Shown here piece after piece: positions 9,220-19,098 of a stretch of DNA of 64,000 bases; positions within the stretch are counted from its first letter, which is position 1; each line of letters opens with the position of its first letter. The notes under the pieces were generated by a model. That model was not told where the DNA came from, did not search any database, and saw only the letters and a program-made list of their open reading frames with translations. The stretch covers positions 6,359,234 to 6,423,233 of the forward strand of contig NZ_CP134062.1 in the NCBI RefSeq assembly GCF_031583025.1. The letters run 5' to 3'. This DNA is from Mycobacterium sp. Z3061. Lineage in GTDB: Bacteria > Actinomycetota > Actinomycetes > Mycobacteriales > Mycobacteriaceae. The translations under genes were made by a program, and so were the position numbers.

Positions 9220-9798
9220 TCAGACGCGGGGCCAATGCGCTGCCGCACCGGGTCCGTCAGGGGCCTCTCCGACGTTCTCTACCAGGCGCGATAACCTCCG
9301 TCGGCCGCTGATCCGAAGCGCTGGGCGGGCACCGCGGGTACCGATCAAAGTGGGCGCGATCCCGACCCTCATCAGAGCCGATGCCAGCGGTGAATGGGTG
9401 TCCGGCGCGTGCGGGTCCAGCCCGAGCAGATAACGGTCAGCTTCTGGGCTGCCCGCCGCCAGGGTCCAGGCGCGCAGCTCGCGCGGGCCCGGCACCCAGC
9501 GCGGCGGAACCGTCTTCACCGCGCCTCGCGTCCATTCCGTGGCGATGCTGCGCAGTGCGGGGTCCGCCGCCGTCCGCACCAACGGGTGGTCTTCGTCGGT
9601 CCGGGTGATCTCGGCAACCAGGCCGGCCTCCCGGATCATGTCAGCCAACGCCGAAGCACGCCAGGATTCGTCGACGACCACCGACAGCCTCGCACCGGCG
9701 CCCACCAGCACTATCTGGCCCGGTGCCGCCAGCAGCCCGCACAAGTCCCCGACCGCGGGCGGCACGGACTCCGCGGCGAAGAAGGAAAGCTGGCTCAC
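9220..9798 (-). CDS. Conserved hypothetical protein (Rv3647c-like)
   Basis: This 192-residue actinobacterial protein of unknown function begins SQLSFFAAESVPPAVGDL and matches Rv3647c in place and N-terminus. It has no signal peptide or membrane helix, and no catalytic motif is recognisable. GTG 9798 is supported by a TACTGT box seven bases upstream, which indicates leaderless translation. It lies between topA and cspA on the same strand, with the cspA terminator separating it from cspA. Confidence 0.85.
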   Translation of the reverse strand: MSQLSFFAAESVPPAVGDLCGLLAAPGQIVLVGAGARLSVVVDESWRASALADMIREAGLVAEITRTDEDHPLVRTAADPALRSIATEWTRGAVKTVPPRWVPGPRELRAWTLAAGSPEADRYLLGLDPHAPDTHSPLASALMRVGIAPTLIGTRGARPALRISGRRRLSRLVENVGEAPDGPGAAAHWPRV

Positions 9799-9805
9799 GC
9801 CACAG

Positions 9806-9811
9806 ACAGTA
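9806..9811 (-). promoter_or_regulatory. -10 box (TACTGT) of the leaderless Rv3647c-like gene
   Basis: On the minus strand TACTGT is followed by seven bases and the GTG at 9798. Confidence 0.5.
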
Positions 9812-9880
9812 GGCCAGCGAGCGGACCCACGGCGGGTCCGCGTCGGCGCGGCGGTCCGGTACCGGTGCCCCAGAAACGAA

Positions 9881-9904
9881 AACCCCCGGACTGCTCCGGG
9901 GGTT
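9881..9904 (-). terminator. Intrinsic terminator of cspA
   Basis: A perfect 10-bp stem AACCCCCGGA/TCCGGGGGTT closes a 4-base loop. On the minus strand it is followed by TTTTCGTTT. It lies 22 bases beyond the cspA stop. Confidence 0.85.
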
Positions 9905-9925
9905 CCGTTTGGGAATCTGCTCGAA

Positions 9926-10129
9926 TCAGAGCGAGCGGACTCCGGTGGCCTGGGGGCCCTTAGGGCTGTGGCCGATCTCGAACTCGACCTTCTGGTTTTC
10001 TTCGAGGGTGCGGAAGCCCGTCCCCTGGATCTCCGTGTAGTGGACAAACACATCCGCGGATCCATCTTCGGGGGCGATGAAGCCGAAGCCCTTCTCCGCG
10101 TTGAACCACTTCACAGTTCCCTGTGGCAT
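9926..10129 (-). CDS. cspA: Cold-shock protein A
   Basis: This 67-residue single CSD beta-barrel binds RNA and single-stranded DNA and acts as an RNA chaperone. RNP1-like KGFGFI and RNP2-like VFVHY are intact, and the length is the family norm. ATG 10129 opens [14 protein letters not shown]. About 310 bases separate it from the divergent helicase gene. A TAAAAC box at about 10279-10284 would give a leader of roughly 135 nt, typical of cold-shock genes. Confidence 0.97.
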
Positions 10130-10441
10130 CTCTCGATCTTTCCTTTTCTTTCTGGGTGCGGGGCGCCGCCTTTCGATGCCCCGGGCCAGCCGCGACCGCC
10201 ATACCTCGCGGAGTCGCCGGAACTTCACCCGACAGATAACCTCGCAGGAACCGCGACCGCAACGTCGATCCTGCGAAAGTTTTACACGAACACAGAAGCT
10301 GCGACCGCACTCAGTCAACCATGTTCAGCGCGTCGGCGACAGTCTCTAGGCCCAGACGGACCGCCGAATGGCGGCTCAATTTACGTCAGCGTCATCACCG
10401 AGGGCCGTACCCGGCCGCGACGGGGCCGAGAAAGGTAGCTG

Positions 10442-12751
10442 ATGGTGAGTTTCGGCAGTGAGCTGCTTGCCGCCGCGCTTGCCGGTACCGCGGTCGACGA
10501 GCAACCGCTGCGGCACACCGCCGAACTGCCGCCCCGCCCCGGCCGGCCACAGGGCTGGCCGGACTGGGCACGGCCCGAGGTGGTGCGCGCATTCACCGAC
10601 CGGGGAATCGCAGCGCCGTGGTCGCATCAGGTGCGGGCGGCCGAGCTGGCGCACGCCGGTCGTCATGTGGTGGTCAGCACCGGCACCGCGTCGGGCAAGT
10701 CGCTGGCTTATCAGCTGCCGGTGCTCAACGCCCTGGCCAGTGATCCGCGGGCCCGGGTGCTCTATCTGTCCCCCACCAAGGCGCTGGGCCACGATCAATT
10801 GCGCGCCGCCCAGGCGTTGGTCACCGCCGCTGCCCTGACCGACGTCGCGCCCACTGCCTACGACGGCGACAGCCCCACCGAAGTGCGGCGCTTCGCCCGC
10901 GAGCGCTCGCGCTGGATCTTCTCCAATCCCGACATGATCCACCTGTCGATCCTGCGCAACCACGCCCGGTGGGCGGTGCTGTTACGCGGCCTGAAGTTCG
11001 TGGTGGTCGACGAATGTCATTACTACCGAGGTGTTTTCGGTTCCAACGTAGCGATGGTGCTGCGTCGCCTGTTACGACTGTGCGCGCGTTATTCGTCCTA
11101 CCCGACTGTCGTCTTCGCAAGCGCCACAACAGATTCCCCCGGTACCACGGCGACCGAGCTGATCGGCCAGCCGGTGACCGAGGTCACCGAGGACGGCTCG
11201 CCCCAGGGGGCCCGCACCGTCGCCTTGTGGGAGCCGCCCCTGCTGACCGACCTGGTGGGCGAGAACGGGGCCCCGGTTCGACGATCCGCGGGGGCCGAGG
11301 CATCCCGGGTGATGGCCGACCTGATGGTCGAGGGCGCCCAGACTTTGACGTTCGTGCGGTCGCGACGGGCGGCAGAACTGACGGCGCTCGGCGCACAAGC
11401 GCGCCTGAGTGACACGGCGCCACAATTGGTTTCGACGGTGGCATCCTACCGCGCCGGATACCTGGCCGAGGACCGCAAGGCGCTGGAGAACGCATTGGCC
11501 GAAGGCCGGCTGCGGGGGGTGGCCACCACCAATGCGCTGGAGCTCGGAGTCGACATCGCGGGCCTGGACGCGGTGGTGCTGGCCGGGTTTCCCGGAACGG
11601 TCGCGTCGTTCTGGCAGCAGGCCGGGCGCTCGGGGCGGCGCGGCCAGGGTGCGCTGGTGGTGCTCATCGCCCGCGACGACCCGTTGGACACCTACCTCGT
11701 GCACCACCCGTCCGCGTTGCTGGACAAGCCGGTCGAACGCGTCGTCATCGACCCGCGCAACCCCTACATCCTGGGTCCGCAGCTGCTCTGCGCGGCAACC
11801 GAACTGCCGCTCGAGGAGGCCGAGGTACGGTCGCTGGACGCGGTGGAGGTCGCCGAGGGACTGGTTGACGACGGACTGCTGAAACGGCGGGGCAGCAGGT
11901 ATTTTCCGGCGCCGGGGATGGAACCCCATGGCGCGGTTGATATTCGGGGTTCCATCGGTGGTCAGATCGTGATCGTCGAATCCGACACCGGGCGCCTGCT
12001 GGGCAACACCGGCGTCGGGCAGGCTCCGGCCTCCATCCATCCGGGCGCGGTCTATCTGCACCAGGGCGAGAGCTACGTCGTCGACTCTCTCGATCTCGAG
12101 GAGGGCATCGCGTTCGTCCACTCCGAGGATCCCGGATACGCCACGTTCGCGCGGGAGGTCACCGACATCGCGGTGACCGGGCAGGGCGAGCGTGCCGTCT
12201 TCGGGCCGGTCAACCTGGGCCTGGTGCCGGTAACCGTCACCCATCAAGTGGTCGGGTATCTGCGCCGGCGCGGAAACGGCGAAGTGATCGACTTCGTCGA
12301 ACTCAGCATGCCGCGGCATTCGCTGCCGACGATGGCGGTGATGTACACCATCGAACCGGAGGCATTGGAGCGCAACGGCATTGAGTTACCGCGCGTGCCG
12401 GGTTCGCTGCACGCCGCAGAACATGCCGCCATCGGACTGCTGCCGTTGGTGGCAAGTTGCGACCGCGGAGATATCGGCGGGCTGTCGACCGCGCTCGGCC
12501 CAGACGGTCTGCCGACGGTGTTCGTCTACGACGGCCATCCGGGCGGGGCGGGGTTCGCCGAACGCGGCTTCCGCCGGGCCGACACCTGGCTGGGGGCCAC
12601 CGCCGCGGCGATCCAGGCGTGCGAATGCCCGCACGGTTGCCCTTCGTGTGTGCAGTCACCCAAGTGCGGCAACGGCAACGATCCGCTGGACAAGGCGGGT
12701 GCGGTGCAGGTGCTGCACCTGGTGCTGGGTGCGCTCGGTCGGTCTGAGTAA
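10442..12751 (+). CDS. sftH: Superfamily II helicase with DUF1998 tetracysteine domain (SftH/MrfA type)
   Basis: This 769-residue DEAH-box-like helicase corresponds to Rv3649 and to M. smegmatis SftH, a 3'-5' DNA translocase; B. subtilis MrfA of the same clade acts in mitomycin repair. Visible motifs are STGTASGKS (P-loop, about residues 79-87), DECHYY (about 188-193), a second RecA domain ending QQAGRSGRRGQG (motif VI), and a C-terminal zinc cluster with four Cys in CPHGCPSCVQSPKCGNG (about residue 730). ATG 10442 follows GAGAAAGG. A role in DNA repair or translocation is inferred from the family. Confidence 0.92.
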   Translation: MVSFGSELLAAALAGTAVDEQPLRHTAELPPRPGRPQGWPDWARPEVVRAFTDRGIAAPWSHQVRAAELAHAGRHVVVSTGTASGKSLAYQLPVLNALASDPRARVLYLSPTKALGHDQLRAAQALVTAAALTDVAPTAYDGDSPTEVRRFARERSRWIFSNPDMIHLSILRNHARWAVLLRGLKFVVVDECHYYRGVFGSNVAMVLRRLLRLCARYSSYPTVVFASATTDSPGTTATELIGQPVTEVTEDGSPQGARTVALWEPPLLTDLVGENGAPVRRSAGAEASRVMADLMVEGAQTLTFVRSRRAAELTALGAQARLSDTAPQLVSTVASYRAGYLAEDRKALENALAEGRLRGVATTNALELGVDIAGLDAVVLAGFPGTVASFWQQAGRSGRRGQGALVVLIARDDPLDTYLVHHPSALLDKPVERVVIDPRNPYILGPQLLCAATELPLEEAEVRSLDAVEVAEGLVDDGLLKRRGSRYFPAPGMEPHGAVDIRGSIGGQIVIVESDTGRLLGNTGVGQAPASIHPGAVYLHQGESYVVDSLDLEEGIAFVHSEDPGYATFAREVTDIAVTGQGERAVFGPVNLGLVPVTVTHQVVGYLRRRGNGEVIDFVELSMPRHSLPTMAVMYTIEPEALERNGIELPRVPGSLHAAEHAAIGLLPLVASCDRGDIGGLSTALGPDGLPTVFVYDGHPGGAGFAERGFRRADTWLGATAAAIQACECPHGCPSCVQSPKCGNGNDPLDKAGAVQVLHLVLGALGRSE

Positions 12752-12883
12752 GTCGTGCTCCCCCAATAGGGGGAAGAAATTTCGTACCGCGAACCCGCCT
12801 CTTGACCGAGGGTGCAGCGGTCCCTGCTGAGCAACGGTGATAACCGGAGTACCGGCTGCACTGGCGCAAAGGGGACCGAAGCG

Positions 12884-15481
12884 ATGTCGTACGTATTGGC
12901 TGGCACAGAGGCGGTGGCGGCAGCAGCAACTGACGCGTCGCGGATCGGTTCGTCGCTGCTGTCGGCGAACGCGGCGGCAGCGTCCGCGACAACGTCGGTG
13001 GTGGCCGCGGGCGCCGATGAGATCTCCGCGGCGCTGGCCGAGCTGTTTTCCGGGCATGGGCGGGCCTATCAACGGCTGAGCGCGCAGCTGATGACGTTTC
13101 ACGACCAGTTCGTGCAGACCCTCAATTCGAGTGCCGACAGTTACGCCAGAGCCGAGGCGGCCAATGTCTCGCCACTTCAGTCGGTGCTGGACGCCGTCAA
13201 CGCGCCGATTCAGGCGGCCACCGGCCGACCACTGATCGGCAACGGCGCGAACGCGGCCCCCGGCAGCGGGCTCGATGGCGGGGACGGCGGGTGGCTGATC
13301 GGCAGTGGCGGTGCCGGTGGGGCCGGCGCGCCCAATACCAGTCAGAACGGCGGCAAAGGTGGTTCAGCCGGCCTGATCGGCGCCGGCGGCGCCGGGGGTG
13401 CGGGGGGCACTTCCGCGATGCCTGGTGGCGGGGCCGGCGGGGTCGGCGGGAACGGCGGGAACGGCGGGTGGCTCTGGGGCAGCGGGGGTGCCGGCGGAGC
13501 CGGCGCGATGGCCGGCGGTGGCGGCTACGGCGGCAATGGCGGCGCCGGCGGGGCAGGCGGGTTGTTCGGTGGCGGCGGGGCCGGCGGTACCGGCGGGCAA
13601 GGCAGCTACGACAACGGTGGGACCGGCGGCGCGGGCGGCGCCGGCGGACTACTCTCCGGGCTGGTAGGAGCCAGCGGCGGAAACGGCGGTGCCGGCGGTT
13701 ACAGCGGCGCCAGCGGGGGCGCCGGGGGCGCCGGAGGCGCCGGCGGGTTAGTCGCCGGGTCCGGCGGGTCGGGCGGGGCCGGCGGTTACGGCGGCAACGG
13801 CGGCGTCGGCGGCGCGGGCGGAAACGCAGGTCAGCTGTTCGGCCACGGTGGTGCCGGCGGGCAGGGCGGTGACGCGATCACGAATGCTGGCCGGGGCGGT
13901 GCCGGCGGCAATGCCGGGCTGCTGTTCTCCACCGGGGGCGCCGGCGGCGACGGCGGATCCAGCTACTTCAATGGCGGCGGTGCCGGCGGGTCCGGCGGCA
14001 GCGGCGGTCTGATCGGCTTCGGCGGAAGCGGCGGCGCCGGCGGCTTCGGCGGCGGGGGCGTGTGGGGATATGGCGGCCCGGGTGGCACAGGTGGTGACGG
14101 TGGCCACGGTGGCCTGCTGTTCGGCAACGGCGGCGCCGGCGGCGCCGGTGGCGAGGGTGGCATCGGCAACGCCGGCAACGGCGGCAATGGCGGCAACGCG
14201 GTACTGATCGGCAACGGCGGCAATGCTGGCACCGGTACGGTCGTCGGCACCGGCGGTACCGGTGGGACGGTGCTGGGTCTGGACGGCTTCAACGCCTTGC
14301 CCAGTGGCGACCCGGCGCACAGCGTGCAGCAGCAGATACTCCGCGCGATCAACGCGCCCGTTCAGTCGCTGACCGGACGCCCGTTGATCGGCAACGGCAC
14401 ACCAGGTGCGGCGGGTAGCGGGGCTGACGGCACTGCCGGCGGATGGCTGCTCGGTGACGGCGGCGCCGGCGGCGCCGCAGAGAGTGGCAGCGGACTCAAC
14501 GGCGGCGCGGGCGGGGCCGCAGGACTGTTCGGCACCGGAGGCAACGGTGGGAGCGGCGCTGCGCCTCCGACCGGCACCGGCGGAACGGGCGGCGCCGGCG
14601 GCTCCGGTGGATGGATTTCCGGCAACGGCGGAATCGGCGGCATGGGTGGAGGTGGGCACAACTTCCTCGGTGGGGTCGGCGGCATCGGTGGGGTCGGGGG
14701 CGCCGGCGGCGCCGGCGGCCTGTTCGGCGCCGGTGGACGGGGTGGCGTTGGCGGCCTATGCCTCACTGGAATCGGCATCGGTGGCACCGGCGGGGCCGGT
14801 GGAACGGGCGGGCTGCTCGGCCCACTGTCCGGCGGTGGCGCCGGCGGCGACGCGGGGTTCGGTATCAGCTCGGGCGGCATCGGCGGCAGGGGCGGCGATG
14901 CCGGGCTGCTGGGCGGCTCGGGTGGTGCCGGCGGGTTCGGTGGGCCCGGAGAGAACGAAGCGGGCGGGGCCGGCGGGGCCGGCGGCAACGGCAGTCTGGT
15001 TTTCGGCGACGGCGGGGCCGGCGGTGCGGGTGGGTCGACGCACGGACCCGAGTTCAAACCCGGTGGTGCCGGCGGCAACGGCGGCGCCGGTGCGCGGCTG
15101 TTCGGCAGTGGTGGCGCCGGCGGCGCCGGCGGAAACACTTATCTCCAGAAAGGCGGCGTCGGTGGCGCCGGCGGCGCCGCCGGTCTGCTCGGGGGCGGCG
15201 GCGCCGGCGCGGCCGGTGGCTTCGGCATCTCTGATCAGTCCGGTGACGGCGGTAAGGGCGGGGCCGGCGGGACGTGGTTGGGCTTCGGCGGCGCCGGCGG
15301 CGCCGGCGGTCCGGCCAGCCGCTCCATCGGAGGAATCGGCGGGCCCGGCGGGGCTGCCGGGTGGTTCGGCGGCGGCGGCAACGGCGGAAATGGCGGGACC
15401 GGCAACATCATCGGATTGGCCGGCATCGGGGGCGCCGGCGGCAAGGCGTGGGGTCAGGCCGGGCTGGACGGGTTGTCTTGA
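12884..15481 (+). CDS. PE_PGRS family protein with a duplicated linker module
   Basis: This 865-residue protein has a PE domain (residues 1-95; [17 protein letters not shown]), a linker with GRPLIGNG at 114-121, a first PGRS stretch, then a second linker-like segment near residues 466-505 with another GRPLIGNG at 498-505, followed by a second PGRS stretch. The two linkers align as [17 protein letters not shown] and [18 protein letters not shown] second PE domain is absent. This points to internal duplication or fusion with another PE_PGRS gene. ATG 12884 lies eight bases after a GGGGA sequence. The product is presumably surface-exposed via ESX-5. Confidence 0.9.
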   Translation: MSYVLAGTEAVAAAATDASRIGSSLLSANAAAASATTSVVAAGADEISAALAELFSGHGRAYQRLSAQLMTFHDQFVQTLNSSADSYARAEAANVSPLQSVLDAVNAPIQAATGRPLIGNGANAAPGSGLDGGDGGWLIGSGGAGGAGAPNTSQNGGKGGSAGLIGAGGAGGAGGTSAMPGGGAGGVGGNGGNGGWLWGSGGAGGAGAMAGGGGYGGNGGAGGAGGLFGGGGAGGTGGQGSYDNGGTGGAGGAGGLLSGLVGASGGNGGAGGYSGASGGAGGAGGAGGLVAGSGGSGGAGGYGGNGGVGGAGGNAGQLFGHGGAGGQGGDAITNAGRGGAGGNAGLLFSTGGAGGDGGSSYFNGGGAGGSGGSGGLIGFGGSGGAGGFGGGGVWGYGGPGGTGGDGGHGGLLFGNGGAGGAGGEGGIGNAGNGGNGGNAVLIGNGGNAGTGTVVGTGGTGGTVLGLDGFNALPSGDPAHSVQQQILRAINAPVQSLTGRPLIGNGTPGAAGSGADGTAGGWLLGDGGAGGAAESGSGLNGGAGGAAGLFGTGGNGGSGAAPPTGTGGTGGAGGSGGWISGNGGIGGMGGGGHNFLGGVGGIGGVGGAGGAGGLFGAGGRGGVGGLCLTGIGIGGTGGAGGTGGLLGPLSGGGAGGDAGFGISSGGIGGRGGDAGLLGGSGGAGGFGGPGENEAGGAGGAGGNGSLVFGDGGAGGAGGSTHGPEFKPGGAGGNGGAGARLFGSGGAGGAGGNTYLQKGGVGGAGGAAGLLGGGGAGAAGGFGISDQSGDGGKGGAGGTWLGFGGAGGAGGPASRSIGGIGGPGGAAGWFGGGGNGGNGGTGNIIGLAGIGGAGGKAWGQAGLDGLS

Positions 15482-15628
15482 GTGAGCGCCGGACGCCCGG
15501 CGGGAATCTCGAAAATTCAGTGGTTTCATTTTTCGGAAAAGGCGCTACGGTGCTCATATCCATCGCTGCACGGCGAGGGAAAACAGACACTGGCCGAGTC
15601 TGTCGTCGTAGACCGATTGGGAGGTGTC

Positions 15629-16435
15629 ATGTCGTTTGTGAACGCGGCGCCCGACCGCTTGGTAGCAGCCGCTCGCAATCTTGCCGGTATCGGTTCTACG
15701 CTCAGTGCTTCCAATGCAACCGCGGCGGCCCCGACATTGGCCGTCTCAGCCGCCGCGAGCGACCAGGTATCGGCCGCAGTCGCTGCGTTCTTCTCGGGGC
15801 ATGCCCAGGGTTATCAGGCTCTCAGTGCCCAGGCCGCGAAATTCCACAACCAGTTCGTCCAGGCACTCAGCGCCGACGCGAATGCTTACGCGTCGGCCGA
15901 GTCGGCCAACGCCGCGCAAATACGTCAAGGCCTCGGTGCCGTACCGGACGCCACCCCGGTTGGCGCCGGTGAAACGGTCAAGGCGGCTACCCCGGCGCCC
16001 CCGGTCCCCAGCGGAATCGCGCCCGCTGCCGATGCGATCCGCGGCCGCACCGCAAATCCACGTGCTGGCACAGCGGTTGCGCCGGTAGGCGGTACTGCCC
16101 CCAAGGGCCAGGGCACCGGCTCGTCCACCGAAGGCGGTACGCCCGGCGGGAACTGCGGCAGCGGTGGACTGTTACTTCGCGCCGCGATGGTGGGCGAACC
16201 TGCCGCCGGTTGGTCGGCGAGTGCTGTCAGAACCGGCGCTTCAGGAGGACTGCTGAGCCGGTTGGTCGACTCCGACGGCGCAAACGACCGGTCCGGCGCC
16301 GGCGCGCGCAACGGCGTTTGGCTCGACGGCATCCGCGGCGCCGGTCTGGTGGACGGCGCGAACGGGGCGGCCGTCACCCGGCGCGGCTCCGGCTCCGGCG
16401 GATTGTCAGCCGGCCGAATCGGCCCGCAACAATAA
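15629..16435 (+). CDS. PE protein with a non-PGRS, low-complexity tail
   Basis: The 268-residue product begins MSFVNAAPDRLVAAARNLAGIGSTL, a canonical PE domain of about 95 residues. The remaining 170 residues are Ala/Gly/Pro/Thr-rich without GGxGGx repeats or GRPLIGNG. They contain a short GGNCGSGGLLL segment and several Gly-Ala patches, as if a PGRS region had decayed. GGGAGG lies four bases upstream of ATG 15629. The gene sits 147 bases after the preceding PE_PGRS gene on the same strand, so co-transcription is possible. No enzymatic motif is seen. Confidence 0.8.
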   Translation: MSFVNAAPDRLVAAARNLAGIGSTLSASNATAAAPTLAVSAAASDQVSAAVAAFFSGHAQGYQALSAQAAKFHNQFVQALSADANAYASAESANAAQIRQGLGAVPDATPVGAGETVKAATPAPPVPSGIAPAADAIRGRTANPRAGTAVAPVGGTAPKGQGTGSSTEGGTPGGNCGSGGLLLRAAMVGEPAAGWSASAVRTGASGGLLSRLVDSDGANDRSGAGARNGVWLDGIRGAGLVDGANGAAVTRRGSGSGGLSAGRIGPQQ

Positions 16436-17197
16436 ACATTCGACCACACCGGCCGTATCGCCGGGTGATCAAGCGCGGCATACGGTCGGCACTGCAGTGA
16501 ACTCCCTTGGCAGACAAAAAGTTTGAGCAATTGTGAAATAAAGCTTGAATTGCGATTTCGGGTGGTCGTCACCGGTCTCGCCGTTTGCTAATTTGCATCG
16601 GGAAAGCAACCGTCAGCGATTTGAATGGCGGAAAAACCATGTACCACGGCGCTGCGGGCGACAACGCCCCGGTCGCACAGACCGCCACATTCGACCGGCC
16701 CCGTCCGGAGTGGCACAACCAGGAAGCCACGCCTGTCCAGACACCTTGCGATGCAACGTATTCCATGCTGCCCGATCAGCAATGGAAGACGATCGGCGTG
16801 ATCTCGAACACGGATTGCGTTGCGCAATCCGGTGGACGGCGACCGACCCCTCGACGGTCGACCTCCACGGATCTGCTTTATGCGATCGACAACACAGTCC
16901 GAGGTCGCACAGCTAAAACGCGAATGCAGCAGCAACGTACCCGGGTTCGAGTCGCGAACGCAACACACAAGTGGGCCATTTCACGAAAATATTTCGAGCG
17001 AAATCCTTCTGACGGTATGACAAACCGCACAGCCGTAGGGACGTGTGTTGCGCCCGCCGAAAATACCTACCAGGCCGCTCAACCGACGGCCGGCCACCTG
17101 TCGACTGTAGGCGCAAACACCCCGCGCACAACGGATTTGACGCCACCGTCAGGATTCCCCCGCAAGCTCAACCACATCTTCCCCCCGGAAGGCAGAC
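16436..17197. other. 762-bp intergenic region, AT-richer than its surroundings
   Basis: No convincing gene is present. An open plus-strand frame exists (ATG 16639) but lacks a ribosome site, has unusual residue composition, and runs through the following PE_PGRS start in another frame. The stretch contains A/T-rich patches (about 16510-16570 and 16975-17010) that stand out beside the flanking PE genes. Long AT-rich leaders upstream of PE_PGRS genes are typical targets of Lsr2 or EspR; binding here is inference. The last bases, GGAAGG, form the ribosome site of the next gene. Confidence 0.5.
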
Positions 17198-18959
17198 ATG
17201 TCGTATCTGATTGTCACTCCCGACCTACTCACAACTGCGACAGCGGATCTGGCCGATATCGAATCCCGGATCGGCACCGCCAATGCCATCGCCGCCGCCC
17301 ATACCGCTTCGATTGTGGCCGCGGCCGAGGACGAGGTGTCGACTACAGTCGCGGCCCTATTCGGCACACACGCCCGGGAGTATCAGGCGCTCGGCACTCA
17401 CCTCTCGGCGCTCCACCAACGGTTTGTGCAGACGCTCGGGTCTGCCGCGACGTCGTATGCCGGTGCTGAGGCGGCCGGTGCATCGCCACTTCAGGCGGTG
17501 CTGGACGTGATCAACGCGCCAACCCAGGCCTTGCTGAACCGCCCGCTGATCGGTAACGGAGCCAACGCCGCGCCCGGAAGCGGCCTTCACGGCGGAGATG
17601 GCGGACTGCTGTTCGGCAACGGCGGGGCCGGAGGTTCCGGCGCTTACAACCAGAACGGAGGCAAGGGCGGGGCCGCCGGACTGTTCGGAACCGGCGGCGC
17701 CGGCGGCGCGGGCGGGGCGGCACTGCTTGGAGTCGCGGGGACGGGCGGCGATGGCGGCACCGGCGGACTGTTGTTCGGCCAGGGCGGTGCCGGCGGTACG
17801 GGCGGCGGAACCAGCGGTTTCGTGGAATCGGTCGTCGTCGGGGCCGGCGGCGCCGGGGGTGCCGGTGGGTTGTTCGGCGGCGGGGGCGCAGGCGGCACGA
17901 CGCTCTTCCGATCTCAACGGCCTGCTGGCCGGCGGCGAAGGCGGGGCCGGCGGCCCCGGTGGGCTGTTCGGTAACGGCGGCACCGGCGGCAACGGCGGTA
18001 ATGGGACGCCCGGCGGCGGCAACGGGGGTACGGGCGGTGCGGGCGGACTCTTCGGCGACGGCGGGGCCGGCGGTTCGGGCGGGCAGGGCGCGATGGGCGG
18101 CCATGGTGGAACTGGGGGAAGCGGCGGACTGCTGTCCGGCAACGGAGGTGGCGGCGGCCTGGGCGGTTTCGCCAGCGGTGGTGGCACCGGTGGCACGGGA
18201 GGCACCGGGGGCCAGGCCGGCCTGTTCGGCGACGGCGGCGTCGGCGGGGCCGGCGGCAGCGCAACTAGCGGCAGCGCGGGTGACGGCGGCCGGGGCGGAG
18301 ACGGTGGCCTGTTCTACGGGGACGGCGGAACCGGCGGCCAGGGTGCCAGTTCGGCGTTCGGCAGCGGTGGCGCAGGCGGGGTCGGCGGCAATGCCGTGGG
18401 ACTGTTCGGCGCCGGGGGCAGCGGCGGAGCCGGTGGCGGTACCCCCGGCGGGCCACTCGGGGGCAATGGCGGAACGGGCGGTATCGGCGGAATCCTTCTC
18501 GGCCCGGGCGGCAGTGGCGGTGCCGGCGGAGTGGGCCAACACGGCGGCGCGGGCGGGTCGGGCGGCGGCGCGCGAAACATCGGCAACGGCGGGTCCGCCG
18601 GCGCCGGAGGGGTGGGCCTGTTCGGCGGCGCCGGGGGCGACGGCGGCAATGCGGGAACGCTGTACGGAAACGGTGGAGCAGGTGGCGCCAGCGGTGACGG
18701 CAACCAGACCGGCGGCGGCCCGGGGGGCAACGGTGGCAACGCGGGGCTGATCGGCAACGGCGGCAACGGGGGTGCCGGCGGCAACGTGCCGACCATCGGG
18801 TTTGTCGGCTACTACGGCGGTAACGGCGGCAACGCGGGGCTGATCGGCAACGGCGGTAATGGCGGCAACGGTGGTTTCGGCCCAGCGTCGACGGGGGCCG
18901 GTGGACTCGGTGGCGCCGGTGGTCAGCTGCTCGGGCAGACCGGGATCGATGGGCAGTAA
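17198..18959 (+). CDS. PE_PGRS family protein, reading frame interrupted by adapter sequence
   Basis: A PE domain starts at ATG 17198 ([26 protein letters not shown] five bases upstream), followed by NRPLIGNG and PGRS repeats. At about 17896 the frame is lost and would end at a stop near 17974. PGRS repeats resume in another frame from about 17915 and run to TAA at 18959 ([12 protein letters not shown]). The break coincides exactly with 19 bases of Illumina adapter. The true gene is therefore probably one intact PE_PGRS of roughly 580 residues or more, with an unknown amount of sequence missing at the join. It should not be treated as a natural pseudogene. Confidence 0.88.
17896..17914 (+). 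other. Illumina adapter remnant embedded in the assembly
   Basis: The bases CACGACGCTCTTCCGATCT are the 3' end of the TruSeq universal adapter. They break the PE_PGRS frame. A minus-strand translation gives the well-known adapter peptide signature RSEERR. The three leading bases could be genomic; the remaining 16 are adapter beyond reasonable doubt. Confidence 0.95.
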
Positions 18960-19085
18960 CCGAGGACAACCTGCTGTATCTGCCTTGACTGCAACGAGAT
19001 TCCGCAGCAATTCGCATCCGCGCAACCGAAGCGAAGGTGCCGCGCACCACACCCCGCCCTGTCAACGAGGCGACATGCGATCGCC

Positions 19086-19091
19086 TAAGCT
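19086..19091 (+). promoter_or_regulatory. -10 box (TAAGCT) of the leaderless Rv3651-type gene
   Basis: TAAGCT is followed by seven bases and ATG 19099; no ribosome site is present. Confidence 0.5.
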
Positions 19092-19098
19092 GCACCCT

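Noticed and set aside
12884..15481. CRISPR-like regular repeats in the PE_PGRS gene
   Set aside because: The periodicity is codon-level Gly-Gly-x repetition without uniform repeats and unique spacers; no cas genes are nearby.
16639..17469. Open plus-strand frame in the gap before the third PE_PGRS gene
   Set aside because: No ribosome site, atypical composition, and it continues through the PE domain of the next gene in the wrong frame.
17198..18959. Natural frameshifted PE_PGRS pseudogene
   Set aside because: The break coincides with a perfect 19-base adapter match, so an assembly error explains it.
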